The position numbers and the translations under genes are program-made. A stretch of DNA of 64,000 nt from a virus, in the IMG/VR virus record IMGVR_UViG_3300027971_000031, positions 43,127 through 107,126 of that record, one strand, 5' to 3'. Positions 1 to 8,389 of this stretch are shown here, one piece after another. Numbering within the stretch: the stretch's first letter is position 1; each line of letters opens with the position of its first letter. The notes beneath the pieces were generated by a model. That model worked only from the letters and a program-made list of their open reading frames with translations. It ran no database searches and was not told the origin of the DNA.

Positions 1-1403
1 CTTGTAAGTATGGTGATAATTTTGTTTATATGAAATTAGACCCTGAAAAAGGTATTGTTGGTTGTCAACAATTACCAACAATTGAAATTGAACGTCATGA
101 GGTTGGTGTAACCGCTAAGATTACTGTGGATATCACACAGGAACAAGACCAGAATAAGAAGGCTCTTCACTTTACTTGGAAAAACAGAAACATGGAATTC
201 CAATCATGGGAGATTGCTCACTTTAGATTATTAGGTGATGACAGAAAACTTCCATATGGTACATCAATGTTAGAAAAAGCAAGACGTATTTGGAAACAGT
301 TATTGTTATCAGAAGATGCCATGTTAATCTATCGTACATCAAGAGCACCTGAAAGAAGAATGTTTAAAGTGTTTGTGGGTAACATGAATGACGATGATGT
401 TGAAGCATACGTAAACCGTGTTGCGAACAAATTTAAAAGAGAACAAATTGTGGACGCTAAAACAGGAAACGTAGATATGAGATTCAACCAAATGGCGGTT
501 GACCAAGATTACTTCATTCCAGTTCGTGACCCTGCAGCACCAGACCCAATTACAACATTACCCGGAGCTACAAACTTATCAGAAATTGCCGATATTGAAT
601 ATATCCAAAAGAAATTATTAACCGCACTTCGTGTTCCTAAGGCATTCTTAGGATTTGAAGAAGTTGTTGGTGATGGTAAAAACTTATCATTACAAGATAT
701 CCGTTTTGCTCGTACAATCAACAGAATTCAAAAAAGTATGATTGCCGAGTTAAATAAAATTGCAATTGTTCACTTATTTTTATTAGGATTTGAAGATGAA
801 TTACAAAACTTTACATTAGGTTTATCTAATCCATCAACACAAGCCGATTTATTAAAAATTGACGTATGGAAAGAAAAAGTGTTATTGTATAAAGATTTGG
901 TTGCCGACCCAGGAAATGGTATTCAACCTACATCATCAACTTGGGCTAAGAAACATATCTTTAACTGGTCTGATGAAGAAATCAGATTGGATTTACAACA
1001 ACAAAGAATTGAAAGAGCTGTTGGAGAGGAACTTAAAGCAACTCCGACAGTTATTACCAAAACAGGATTATTTGATAATATTGATAAGTTATATGGTAAT
1101 CCGTCTGGGTCAACTGCAAATGCTGCGACAACTACAGATAGTGAAAATACGGGTGCCGTACCATCATTTGGAGGAGGAGGTTTTGAAACAGCTCCACCAC
1201 CAGCAGGTGAAGAAGCTCCACCAGCAGGAGGTGAAACAGCACCGCCACCAGCAGGTGAAGTAACACCTGAATCTAAAAGAGCAAATATGAATATTTTATT
1301 AGAAAATAATTTTGCAGAAAAATCAAGATTTTTAAATTTGAATCAAGGTCAAGATTCTTTGGGAGAAATTTCAAAAGAATTGGATAAGTTACTAAATTCG
1401 TAA
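1..1403 (+). CDS. 20: Portal vertex protein, gp20-like (5' end missing)
   Basis: This is the dodecameric portal at the head-tail vertex, through which DNA is packaged and ejected. The reading frame is open from the first bases of the window (frame starting at base 3), so the N-terminus lies outside; the internal ATG at base 30 is not the true start. The visible 466 or so residues include a conserved portal segment beginning YGDNFVYMKLDPE, and T4 gp20 is about 520 residues. The C-terminal 80 residues are a Pro/Gly/Ala-rich linker with repeated APPPAGE units, followed by a short helical end; such a tail is not part of the core portal fold. The order portal, protease, scaffold, capsid matches T4. 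Identification is secure, while the role of the tail is unknown. Confidence 0.92.
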   Translation, partial: CKYGDNFVYMKLDPEKGIVGCQQLPTIEIERHEVGVTAKITVDITQEQDQNKKALHFTWKNRNMEFQSWEIAHFRLLGDDRKLPYGTSMLEKARRIWKQLLLSEDAMLIYRTSRAPERRMFKVFVGNMNDDDVEAYVNRVANKFKREQIVDAKTGNVDMRFNQMAVDQDYFIPVRDPAAPDPITTLPGATNLSEIADIEYIQKKLLTALRVPKAFLGFEEVVGDGKNLSLQDIRFARTINRIQKSMIAELNKIAIVHLFLLGFEDELQNFTLGLSNPSTQADLLKIDVWKEKVLLYKDLVADPGNGIQPTSSTWAKKHIFNWSDEEIRLDLQQQRIERAVGEELKATPTVITKTGLFDNIDKLYGNPSGSTANAATTTDSENTGAVPSFGGGGFETAPPPAGEEAPPAGGETAPPPAGEVTPESKRANMNILLENNFAEKSRFLNLNQGQDSLGEISKELDKLLNS

Positions 1404-1411
1404 TATTTATA
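1404..1411 (+). promoter_or_regulatory. Late-promoter-like box TATTTATA
   Basis: TATTTATA begins directly after the portal stop codon and 15 bases before the ATG of the next gene. It matches the box found in front of many other transcription units here. Promoter function is inferred from recurrence and position. Confidence 0.55.
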
Positions 1412-1426
1412 TTGAAAATAGACAAA

Positions 1427-2128
1427 ATGACTTTCGGACAAATTAAATCCATAATTGAAAACAATTTATTAGAATCCTACAAAAATGAGCAGGAATTTAA
1501 AAAATCGTTAAAAGAGTTCAAACATAATGTTTTGAACAATAAGAATATGTCAAAATTATATTCTTTATACGACCAATTAACTACACCTCAAGGATTAACC
1601 GAAGCCGATGCAAAAGATTTCTTGGAAGAAGGGATTACCTTAATTCAAAAATTGGTGCCAACAATTAAAACACCAAAAACAACATATGAGAATGTTTCAA
1701 ACAAATATTCTGATATTGATTCGTTAGTTTATACTAACAAATTGGATTTAATGGAAAGAGTTCAATCAAAGAAGACTTTGATTAAGACATTGGTTTCACA
1801 AAAACCTGAAACTATAAAGGAATCAATTAATATTCCTTTAAAATCTATGGTTAGTATTGCAAACCAAACAATGAAGGGTTATCTTGATAATCTTGACGAA
1901 TCAACCAAAAAAGAATTCATCCAATTAATGTCTGAAGATACTTCATTACTTCAAGAAAAATTTGAAACTTTAAAAGAAAGTACAATCTCTAAATTGAACA
2001 CTCTATTAGAAAACGAAAATGAATTTGAAATTAAGACAAAATTGTCTGAAACAATTGATAGATTGAAAGTTGAAAAATTTGACCAACTTAATTTCCTTAA
2101 GTTAAAGAACTTAGAAGAATCAATCTAA
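1427..2128 (+). CDS. Helical protein of the head-assembly cluster, unknown function
   Basis: I do not recognise this 233-residue protein by sequence. It is Lys/Glu-rich, predicted almost wholly helical, and has several short runs ending in Glu that resemble prohead-protease sites. It lies between portal and protease, where T4 has its small prohead core proteins gp67 and gp68, so a core or assembly role is a reasonable guess by position only. A TTG fifteen bases upstream would add five residues, but the ATG at 1427 is preferred because it follows the TATTTATA box at ordinary spacing. The 3' end overlaps the convergent bS21 gene by nine bases. Confidence 0.7.
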   Translation: MTFGQIKSIIENNLLESYKNEQEFKKSLKEFKHNVLNNKNMSKLYSLYDQLTTPQGLTEADAKDFLEEGITLIQKLVPTIKTPKTTYENVSNKYSDIDSLVYTNKLDLMERVQSKKTLIKTLVSQKPETIKESINIPLKSMVSIANQTMKGYLDNLDESTKKEFIQLMSEDTSLLQEKFETLKESTISKLNTLLENENEFEIKTKLSETIDRLKVEKFDQLNFLKLKNLEESI

Positions 2129-2308
2129 TTTAGATTTCATCTTTTGAACGTAAGAAGCTTTCAACTTTTGTTGTCTTCTTTCCACCGACTTTTTAACAAA
2201 TTCTTTTTTACCAAACAACATCTGATTTTGTTTAGTTTTAATTACTTTTGACTTTAATGTCTTTAGGGCCCTTTCTATCCCATCTTTTTTTACATCTACT
2301 TTTAACAT
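2120..2308 (-). CDS. rpsU: Phage-encoded ribosomal protein bS21
   Basis: The 62-residue basic protein matches the bS21 family along its whole length: an N-terminal beta strand (MLKVDVKKDG), the helix GIERALKTLKSK, a basic turn, then SVERRQQKLKASYVQKMK, which corresponds to the conserved second and third helices. In the bacterial ribosome bS21 sits on the 30S platform next to the 16S rRNA 3' end, where the anti-Shine-Dalgarno sequence is. In Bacteroidetes ribosomes bS21 is reported to help occlude that sequence. The ATG at 2308 is preferred over a TTG three codons upstream. It is alone on the minus strand inside the head module. Family assignment is confident; a role in redirecting host translation is inference. 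Confidence 0.88.
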   Translation of the reverse strand: MLKVDVKKDGIERALKTLKSKVIKTKQNQMLFGKKEFVKKSVERRQQKLKASYVQKMKSKLD

Positions 2309-2407
2309 ATAATACAAATATCTTAATATTTCAGAAAGTTTTTGACAATAGAACTAATTTTTATTATTATTTTAACAAATAAATAAACATTGACAATATG
2401 AAACTTA

Positions 2408-2839
2408 ATGAAAAAAGGAAAAAGTGTAAAGTTAAATCTGTATAATCCAATTAAATCTGTCTACGGAACAGTAGATTCAAAAAATTTAAAATCATTATAC
2501 ATTAACATACAATCATGGGTAACACCTAAATTTGAACATAACAATTGGAATAGAGTTGTTTGTAATCTTAGCCGAGATATTAAACATTCGGTATTCAACT
2601 CAATAAACCACGAATTATTTAAAGAACAAAGTATAGTTGATTTGGACCTTAGGACAAGTGGTATTTCACACGGTAAAAAATCTTTTTTAAACTTAGAGGT
2701 TAATTTATATACCAACAATGAAATAGATTTTAAATGTCCTGAAATAAAAGATTCGGTTAAAGCAATCATTAAAAACATAGTTAAAGAGAATGTAATCCAA
2801 AACAAATACTTCGAATTTTCACCTTCTAAAAACGATTAA
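2408..2839 (+). CDS. Conserved-looking hypothetical protein
   Basis: The 143-residue product is of mixed alpha/beta character with no signal peptide, membrane segment or catalytic motif that I can recognise. It follows a 99-base divergent intergenic region shared with bS21 and ends 45 bases before the prohead protease gene. The start at 2408 is used because an ATG ten bases upstream is in another frame. Position suggests a head-associated or late accessory protein, but nothing in the sequence shows function. Confidence 0.65.
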   Translation: MKKGKSVKLNLYNPIKSVYGTVDSKNLKSLYINIQSWVTPKFEHNNWNRVVCNLSRDIKHSVFNSINHELFKEQSIVDLDLRTSGISHGKKSFLNLEVNLYTNNEIDFKCPEIKDSVKAIIKNIVKENVIQNKYFEFSPSKND

Positions 2840-2863
2840 TATTAAAAAGATAGTAATATCGTA

Positions 2864-2871
2864 TATTTATC
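2864..2871 (+). promoter_or_regulatory. Late-promoter-like box TATTTATC
   Basis: The box lies 13 bases before the ATG of the prohead protease gene, in the short gap after the preceding stop codon. It matches the recurrent box of this genome. Confidence 0.6.
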
Positions 2872-2884
2872 TTAAAAAGAATTC

Positions 2885-3607
2885 ATGAAACAATTAAGAA
2901 TTTTAGAAGCAAGCGAAGTAGGTCATGGAATATTGGTTGAAACCGACGCAGGTTGGATATCACCAAAAGATATTCGTAACGCCGAGATGTTAAGAGAAGC
3001 AAAGGAGTTAGATTATAGAAATCCTTTTGAATTTTATGCGGTATTACAAAAATACGATACACCAAATAGAAACGGAAGATTTTATCCTGAAAGAATATTA
3101 AAGAGAGAAGCAATAAACTATCAAAAAGCAATTGAAAAGGGTTTATCCACTTCAGAACTTAATCACCCTGAATCGTCTTTAATTGACTTAGATAGGGTAT
3201 CTCACATCATCACAGAGATATGGTGGGATAGAAATATCTTAATGGGTAAACTTAAATTGTTAACATCGCCAGGTTTTCATGAAAGAGGTATTGTTTCCAC
3301 TAAAGGAGACCAAGCAGCTAACTTAATGAGACAAGGTGTTACTATGGGTGTTTCTTCAAGAGGTGTAGGTTCGTTGAAAAAGGTTGGTGAAAGAAATGAA
3401 GTACAAGACGATTTTGAATTAATCTGTTTTGATTTGGTATCATCTCCATCAACACCAGGAGCTTATTTATTTACGAATCCTGATGATAGAGATAAGTACG
3501 AAGAGAACTTGGAAGAAGAAAAAAAATACAAATCACCTGAAAATTCGGAATTTCAAACTAAAGGAGTTGACTTAATGAGAAAATTAACCGATTATTTGGG
3601 AAAATAA
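2885..3607 (+). CDS. 21: Prohead core protease, gp21-like
   Basis: This is the maturation protease that cleaves scaffold, capsid and internal proteins inside the prohead. The 240-residue length fits the family (T4 gp21 is 212). The likely catalytic His is His94 in ELNHPESS, and the likely nucleophile lies in the MGVSSRGVG motif (Ser157/Ser158), typical of this herpesvirus-assemblin-like serine protease family. The N-terminus contains ILE/A at residues 6-9, which matches the (L/I)xE cleavage consensus of T4 gp21 and suggests self-processing. The gene is preceded by a late-promoter-like box and lies upstream of the scaffold and capsid genes, as in T4. Confidence 0.92.
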   Translation: MKQLRILEASEVGHGILVETDAGWISPKDIRNAEMLREAKELDYRNPFEFYAVLQKYDTPNRNGRFYPERILKREAINYQKAIEKGLSTSELNHPESSLIDLDRVSHIITEIWWDRNILMGKLKLLTSPGFHERGIVSTKGDQAANLMRQGVTMGVSSRGVGSLKKVGERNEVQDDFELICFDLVSSPSTPGAYLFTNPDDRDKYEENLEEEKKYKSPENSEFQTKGVDLMRKLTDYLGK

Positions 3608-3613
3608 TAAATT

Positions 3614-3823
3614 ATGGACGAAAAATATTTTGTAGCGAAAATTCAGTATGACTTACCTGATGAGAATACTGGTAAAATCAAAAAAATCAGAGAAGAGAAA
3701 TTAGTTAAAGGTTTTTCAGTAACAGATGTCGAAGCAAAGGTTACGGAAAAATACCAAGGGTTTACAAATGATTGGAGAATTACTTCAGTATCAGAAAGTA
3801 AAATTGATGAGGTAATCGAATAA
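3614..3823 (+). CDS. Small DUF4494-like protein
   Basis: The 69-residue product begins six bases after the protease stop codon and is probably cotranscribed with it. Its pattern of an N-terminal strand (YFVAKIQYDLPDE), a Lys-rich hairpin, a central helix (VTDVEAKVTEKY) and a final strand resembles the DUF4494 family found in Bacteroidetes and their phages. That assignment is by memory of the family pattern and is tentative. No function is known. A strong terminator follows. Confidence 0.6.
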   Translation: MDEKYFVAKIQYDLPDENTGKIKKIREEKLVKGFSVTDVEAKVTEKYQGFTNDWRITSVSESKIDEVIE

Positions 3824-3846
3824 TTAAATTTTAAACAAATTAAATT

Positions 3847-3874
3847 AAAGTGGTCATAATCGACCACTTTTTTT
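3847..3874 (+). terminator. Rho-independent terminator after protease operon
   Basis: A perfect nine-base stem (AAAGTGGTC pairing with GACCACTTT) with a six-base loop is followed by a T run. It separates the protease unit from the scaffold unit. Confidence 0.88.
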
Positions 3875-3948
3875 ATGCTCCGAATTTTTTACATAAAATA
3901 AAATTAAGATTGTGTTACCCTAAAAGTGAATTTTTTATTATTTGACAC

Positions 3949-3956
3949 TATTTATA
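3949..3956 (+). promoter_or_regulatory. Late-promoter-like box TATTTATA
   Basis: The box is 21 bases before the scaffold ATG, in the gap after a strong terminator. A new transcription start is therefore needed here. Confidence 0.6.
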
Positions 3957-3977
3957 TTGTAAAAATAATAGATTTTC

Positions 3978-5537
3978 ATGAAAGAAAACAAATTAGTCCA
4001 AGAGGCTCTTATTCAAATGAGACAAGTTGAAGAAGCTATAGCCGAAAATGCAAAAGGAATACTTGCTTCAACTATGAAGGAAGAAATCAACCAATTAGTA
4101 AAAGAATCTCTTTCTGAACAGGATGATGAAAATGAGATTGATTTAGATGCAGACGTTGATACGGATGCTGATAACGATGAAATGGAAATGGATATCGATA
4201 CAGATATGGACATGGACTCTGATGAAGAGGATATGGATATGGATGTTGACATGGATATGGACATGGATTCAGAAGAAAGTCCAATAGATTTAACTGACGC
4301 TTCTGACGAGGAAATCTTGAAAGTATTCAAAGCTATGGGTGAAGATGACGGTATCATTGTAAAAAAAGATGGTGAAAACGTTCATTTAACTGATGATGAT
4401 GCTGACGTAGAATATCTTGTTAAGCTTGGTGAGTCTGAAGAAGACGAATTAATGCAAGAAGACGATATGAATTACGACGAACGAGATGAATCTGTTGATG
4501 ACGTTATTAACGCTATTTTCTCTGATAATGGTGATTCATCAGATGTTGAAGATTTTGACGATGAAGAAGAAGTTGTTTATGAAATAACTTTAGACGATGA
4601 TGATGACGAAATGATGGACGATGATGATGACGAAATGATGGACGATGATGATGACGAAATGATGGATGATTCAGAAATGAGGGAAGAAGATGACATGGAC
4701 GATTTAACAAATGAAACTTACAAACCTAAAGGTGTTGGAATGGGCTCAGGTCCTAAATTTTCTTACAAAGATAAAGCTAAAGGCGGATTTGATGAAAAGA
4801 AAAAAGTAGGTCCTAAATCAGTTGGTACTGGTAAAGCAAAATTTGAATACAAGAAAGGTGAAAATATGGGAGGTAAATCCAAAGTTGTTAAAGCAGAAAC
4901 TAAAGAAGGTGATTACGGAATGAATAGAGGTGATAAATCTAAAACCATGAAAGGTAAAGAAGATTACACTACTAAAAAAGGTATGACAAATTCTAAAGGA
5001 GAAAAAGCTTTTGAAAAAACTGAAACAAAAGAAGCAGCTAGAACATACGGAATGGGTTCCAAAGAAGGTAGAGGATTAAGAAAAGGCATCACAAATAACA
5101 GAAACTATGTTTATGGTAAAAATGGTGTTAAAGTTGAATCAACTACTTCAGAAGAAGTTAGAATGTTGAGAGAAAAGAATGAAGAGTACAGAAAAGCATT
5201 GAATGTGTTTAGAGAAAAACTTAACGAAGTTGCAATCTTTAATTCAAACTTAGCTTACGCAACAAGATTGTTCACAGAGCACTCAACCACTAAAAAAGAA
5301 AAAATAAACATCCTAAGAAGATTCGATGATGTTGAAACTTTAAAAGAATCTAAAAATCTTTATAAGTCAATCAAAGACGAATTAAATACTGTGGATACAA
5401 AATCAATTAACGAATCGGTAGCAACAAAACTAAACAAATCAGTTTCTACAGGTTCATCAACAACTCTAATTGAATCAAAAACTTATGAAAATCCTCAATT
5501 CTTAAGAATGAAGGACTTAATGGGTAAATTAGGTTAA
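3978..5537 (+). CDS. 22: Prohead core scaffold protein, gp22-like
   Basis: This is the major internal scaffold around which the capsid shell assembles. The assignment rests on position directly before the capsid gene, extreme acidity and helical ends. Residues 1-50 are helical with clustered protease-like sites (IAE at 21-23, LSE at 45-47), residues 50-250 are nearly all Asp/Glu/Met, residues 250-390 are Lys/Gly-rich, and residues 400-519 form a helical C-terminus ending in MKDLMGKLG. It is much longer than T4 gp22 (about 270), mainly because of the low-complexity acidic and basic stretches. The LVKESLSEQD motif at 40-49 recurs in a minus-strand accessory protein at 10085-10546. Sequence identity to T4 gp22 is likely too low to see, so the call leans on context. 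Confidence 0.85.
   Translation: MKENKLVQEALIQMRQVEEAIAENAKGILASTMKEEINQLVKESLSEQDDENEIDLDADVDTDADNDEMEMDIDTDMDMDSDEEDMDMDVDMDMDMDSEESPIDLTDASDEEILKVFKAMGEDDGIIVKKDGENVHLTDDDADVEYLVKLGESEEDELMQEDDMNYDERDESVDDVINAIFSDNGDSSDVEDFDDEEEVVYEITLDDDDDEMMDDDDDEMMDDDDDEMMDDSEMREEDDMDDLTNETYKPKGVGMGSGPKFSYKDKAKGGFDEKKKVGPKSVGTGKAKFEYKKGENMGGKSKVVKAETKEGDYGMNRGDKSKTMKGKEDYTTKKGMTNSKGEKAFEKTETKEAARTYGMGSKEGRGLRKGITNNRNYVYGKNGVKVESTTSEEVRMLREKNEEYRKALNVFREKLNEVAIFNSNLAYATRLFTEHSTTKKEKINILRRFDDVETLKESKNLYKSIKDELNTVDTKSINESVATKLNKSVSTGSSTTLIESKTYENPQFLRMKDLMGKLG
4593..4664 (+). repeat. Three tandem 24-base units inside scaffold gene
   Basis: Three identical 24-base units encode DDDDDEMM three times within the acidic domain (about residues 206-229). 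The exact identity at DNA level points to recent tandem duplication by slippage or recombination. Confidence 0.9.
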
Positions 5538-5581
5538 AAAAATAAAAATAAAATAAACTTAAAAACAAAACAAATACTAAA

Positions 5582-7387
5582 ATGGGAGCATTATTAGAAT
5601 CAGGTCTTGTAGGTAACATCGGGTTAAAACACCTTAAAGTTATCAAAGAAGACACAATCAACAAATGGGACAAATTAGGCTTTTTAGAAGGTCTTAAAGG
5701 TCACATGAGAGAAAACGTAGCACAATTATACGAAAACCAAGCATCGTTCTTAATTAACGAAGCATCATCTACATCTGACACAGGTGCATTTGAAACAGTT
5801 GTTTTCCCAATTGTAAGACGTGTATTCTCTAAATTATTAGCGAATGACATCGTATCAGTACAAGCAATGAACTTACCTATCGGTAAATTATTTTACTTTG
5901 TACCTAACATTCAGGCTTACACTGACCCAGCTAACTTAGCTACTACAGGTATTCACTACCCACCTTATGGTTCACCAAACGCTGCGGCTGACCAAACACC
6001 AAACAGTGGTTATGACTACAACAACACTAAAGACCTTTACGATAGATTCTACGAAGGTAACGAACCAGCGTTAGACCCACCAGGTTTATTCGACTATTCT
6101 AAAGGACAATATTCTGCAATCACAGCTCCAGTTGTAACTGTATCTTGGTTAGCAGACCAATTGGTTCCTTCAGCTTACACTACAGACAACTATAGAAAAG
6201 TTCTTATTGTTATGTCAGGTTTTGCAGCTGATGGTGCTGGTAAATTAATCGGTCCTGATGGTCAACCAATGGATAACGAAGCGTTTTTATCTGATTTAAC
6301 TATCTATGGTGTTGCAGGTAATAACTACACTTCAGGAAACACAAGTAACCCTTACTTATTTAGAGTTGTAACTCAAAGATATGGTAAAGGTATTGTACAA
6401 TACGGTAATAACAACTCTACGTTAGTATTCCCTAACAGTAAAACTGATGGTGGTCAATATGACAACATGTGTGATGCTGAAGGTAAAATCTACTTAGAAG
6501 TTGATTTACAAGTACCAGTTTGTATTACTTGTGGTGGTTCTATGGACGGTTACACAGGTTCAACATTCTCTTCAGATACAACAAGTAATGATGCATTTAC
6601 TGCAACTTACAGAATCTACAAAAACTTAGAATTTGAAGATAGAATTGGTGAGGTATCTTTCGACCTTATGTCAGTTACAGTTTCTGTAACAGAAAGAAAA
6701 TTAAGAGCTCAATGGTCTCCAGAAATGGCACAAGACGTTGCAGCATTCCACAACATCGATGCTGAAGCTGAATTAACAGCTTTATTATCTGAGCAAGTTG
6801 CGGCTGAAATCGACCGTGAAATCTTAAGAGATTTACGTAAAGGTGCGGCTTGGAACTTACGTTGGGATTACAATGGTTGGAAACGTCTTGGTTCAAGTGC
6901 AGTTCCTTACACTCAAAAAGACTGGAATCAAACGTTGATTACAGCTATCAACCAAATTTCGGCTCAAATCCACAAATCTACCTTAAGAGGTGGAGCTAAC
7001 TGGATTGTTGTTTCTTCTGAAATCAGTGCTATCTTTGATGACTTGGAGTACTTCCACGTATCAAATGCAGCTCCTGAGCAAGACCAATACAACATGGGTA
7101 TTGAAAGAGTTGGTACATTAGCTGGTCGTTACCAAGTGTATAGAGACCCTTACTTCCCACCAAACCAAGTGTTGTTGGGTCACAAAGGTACGTCTTTACT
7201 TGACACAGGTTATATCTACGCACCGTATGTACCTCTACAATTAACACCTACAATGTACAATCCATTCAACTTTACACCTATCAAAGGTATAATGACGAGA
7301 TACGCTAAGAAAATGGTTAATAACCGTTTCTACGGACGTATCACGGTTGATGGTGTACGTACATTCGATTTAAGAGAATTGAGATAA
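5582..7387 (+). CDS. 23: Major capsid protein, gp23-like
   Basis: This is the main shell protein (601 residues; T4 gp23 is 521). The family's N-terminal layout is visible: a helical propeptide of about 60 residues, then INE/ASSTSDTGAF at 58-70, which fits the (L/I)xE cleavage consensus of the prohead protease and would remove 60 residues. The core follows with FPIVRRVFSKL and a C-terminal MTRYAKKMVNNRFYG segment typical of T4-like capsid proteins. The 44-base leader is almost pure A with few other bases and has no Shine-Dalgarno sequence, which is the kind of leader favoured by Bacteroidetes ribosomes. A terminator follows at once, and no gp24 vertex paralogue is next to it. Confidence 0.95.
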   Translation: MGALLESGLVGNIGLKHLKVIKEDTINKWDKLGFLEGLKGHMRENVAQLYENQASFLINEASSTSDTGAFETVVFPIVRRVFSKLLANDIVSVQAMNLPIGKLFYFVPNIQAYTDPANLATTGIHYPPYGSPNAAADQTPNSGYDYNNTKDLYDRFYEGNEPALDPPGLFDYSKGQYSAITAPVVTVSWLADQLVPSAYTTDNYRKVLIVMSGFAADGAGKLIGPDGQPMDNEAFLSDLTIYGVAGNNYTSGNTSNPYLFRVVTQRYGKGIVQYGNNNSTLVFPNSKTDGGQYDNMCDAEGKIYLEVDLQVPVCITCGGSMDGYTGSTFSSDTTSNDAFTATYRIYKNLEFEDRIGEVSFDLMSVTVSVTERKLRAQWSPEMAQDVAAFHNIDAEAELTALLSEQVAAEIDREILRDLRKGAAWNLRWDYNGWKRLGSSAVPYTQKDWNQTLITAINQISAQIHKSTLRGGANWIVVSSEISAIFDDLEYFHVSNAAPEQDQYNMGIERVGTLAGRYQVYRDPYFPPNQVLLGHKGTSLLDTGYIYAPYVPLQLTPTMYNPFNFTPIKGIMTRYAKKMVNNRFYGRITVDGVRTFDLRELR

Positions 7388-7408
7388 TCAATATCTTATT
7401 TAGATACC

Positions 7409-7440
7409 AAAAAGGGGACAAGAAATTGTCTCCTTTTTTT
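7409..7440 (+). terminator. Rho-independent terminator after capsid gene
   Basis: A stem of GGGGACAA with TTGTCTCC (one G-T pair), extended by A-T pairs, has a short GAAA loop and is followed by seven or more T. Confidence 0.85.
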
Positions 7441-7465
7441 ATTTACAGGAAAATTAAATTGTATA

Positions 7466-7473
7466 TATTTATT
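7466..7473 (+). promoter_or_regulatory. Late-promoter-like box TATTTATT
   Basis: The box follows the capsid terminator and precedes the open frame of the zinc-ribbon protein, whose start codon is uncertain. Confidence 0.5.
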
Positions 7474-7510
7474 ATTAGATTTTAGATTATCAGTCCCCAA
7501 CCCTAAGAAG

Positions 7511-8353
7511 TTGTTGAGTGTTCACGGACACAAAGGTATTGGTAACATAGTCATTAACTATTATAAAATTAAAAAAAAAAAGTATTACAAAACAACTAGC
7601 GCGAGCAAGCCGACTGCTCACATCACAAAGAAAAAGTCGCGTTTAAAAATCTACAATGGTAATGTCGTATTCCTTAACGACAAAGATAATTTCGAATTCG
7701 AAATTCATAATCCAAAACAAACATCGGTTCTTTGTAAAATCAAACTGAATGGTCAGTATATCTCTAAAAGTGGTATTATTTTACGACCAGGTCAAAGGGT
7801 GTTTTTAGAACGTTTCCTTGACTCAAATAACAAGTTTGAGTTCAGTACCTATGAAGTTAAAGATACGTCCGAGAATCGTGATGCAATTGACTTAAATGGA
7901 GATGTAATGGTTGAGTTCTACGATGAACAGGAAGTTAGGATTTACCCTCACCTTTCAGGTGGAAATTGGGGTAGTGGTTGGACAACTATTAATACAGGTT
8001 CTCCATATTATGGTGATATAACTTTTACCAATAACTCATCAACTACATATGTTTCTACCACATCTCTTAATAGTCTGACCAATACAGTTGAAGGTCCAAA
8101 CATTAGAAGTGTTAAATCTAAAAAATCTATTGAAACAGGTAGGGTTGAAAAAGGTGAAAAATCAAATCAACAATTTACCAATTCATCAAATCAAACTTTT
8201 AATTTTTTGGTATCTAACTCTATAAGATTTAAAATATTACCATTAGGTAATAAAAATGTCACCACAGAGGATATTAAACATTACTGTACCGAATGTGGTA
8301 TCAAGACAAAATCAAAATATAAATTTTGTCCGTCTTGTGGTAAAAAATTGTAA
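7511..8353 (+). CDS. Zinc-ribbon protein with non-ATG start, unknown function
   Basis: The frame has no ATG before about residue 136, so translation must begin at a non-ATG codon. The tandem TTG codons at 7511 and 7514 are the first plausible starts; the frame is open back to 7457. The N-terminal 45 residues are very basic, encoded partly by an A run of about 11 bases near 7570. A beta-rich region follows (residues 45-150), then a Ser/Thr/Asn-rich middle. The C-terminus is a clear zinc ribbon with two CxxC pairs (YCTECG and FCPSCG). It sits directly after the capsid gene with its own promoter box and terminator, so a virion or late accessory role is possible. I do not recognise the family. 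Confidence 0.7.
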   Translation: MLSVHGHKGIGNIVINYYKIKKKKYYKTTSASKPTAHITKKKSRLKIYNGNVVFLNDKDNFEFEIHNPKQTSVLCKIKLNGQYISKSGIILRPGQRVFLERFLDSNNKFEFSTYEVKDTSENRDAIDLNGDVMVEFYDEQEVRIYPHLSGGNWGSGWTTINTGSPYYGDITFTNNSSTTYVSTTSLNSLTNTVEGPNIRSVKSKKSIETGRVEKGEKSNQQFTNSSNQTFNFLVSNSIRFKILPLGNKNVTTEDIKHYCTECGIKTKSKYKFCPSCGKKL

Positions 8354-8359
8354 GATATA

Positions 8360-8389
8360 AAAAAAGGGGTTCCGTGAGACCCCTTTTTT
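8360..8389. terminator. Bidirectional terminator between convergent genes
   Basis: A perfect stem AAAAAAGGGGT pairing with ACCCCTTTTTT, with an eight-base loop, carries T runs in both orientations. It lies between convergent genes and can serve both. Confidence 0.92.

Noticed and set aside
859-1263. 134-residue plus-strand frame inside the portal gene
   Set aside because: It is out of frame with the portal gene, rich in Gln/His/Leu from the Pro/Gly-rich repeat of the true frame, and has no independent signals.
30-1403. Portal gene starting at the ATG at base 30
   Set aside because: The frame is open to the window edge and the upstream codons (reading CKYGDNFVY) match portal sequence, so the gene is truncated by the window and does not start here.
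2461-2805. 114-residue minus-strand frame
   Set aside because: It lies wholly opposite the gene at 2408, has unlikely composition, and has no promoter or neighbour support.
4013-4357. Ser/Ile-rich minus-strand frame opposite the scaffold gene
   Set aside because: It is the reverse complement of GAT/GAA-rich acidic codons and is a composition artefact.
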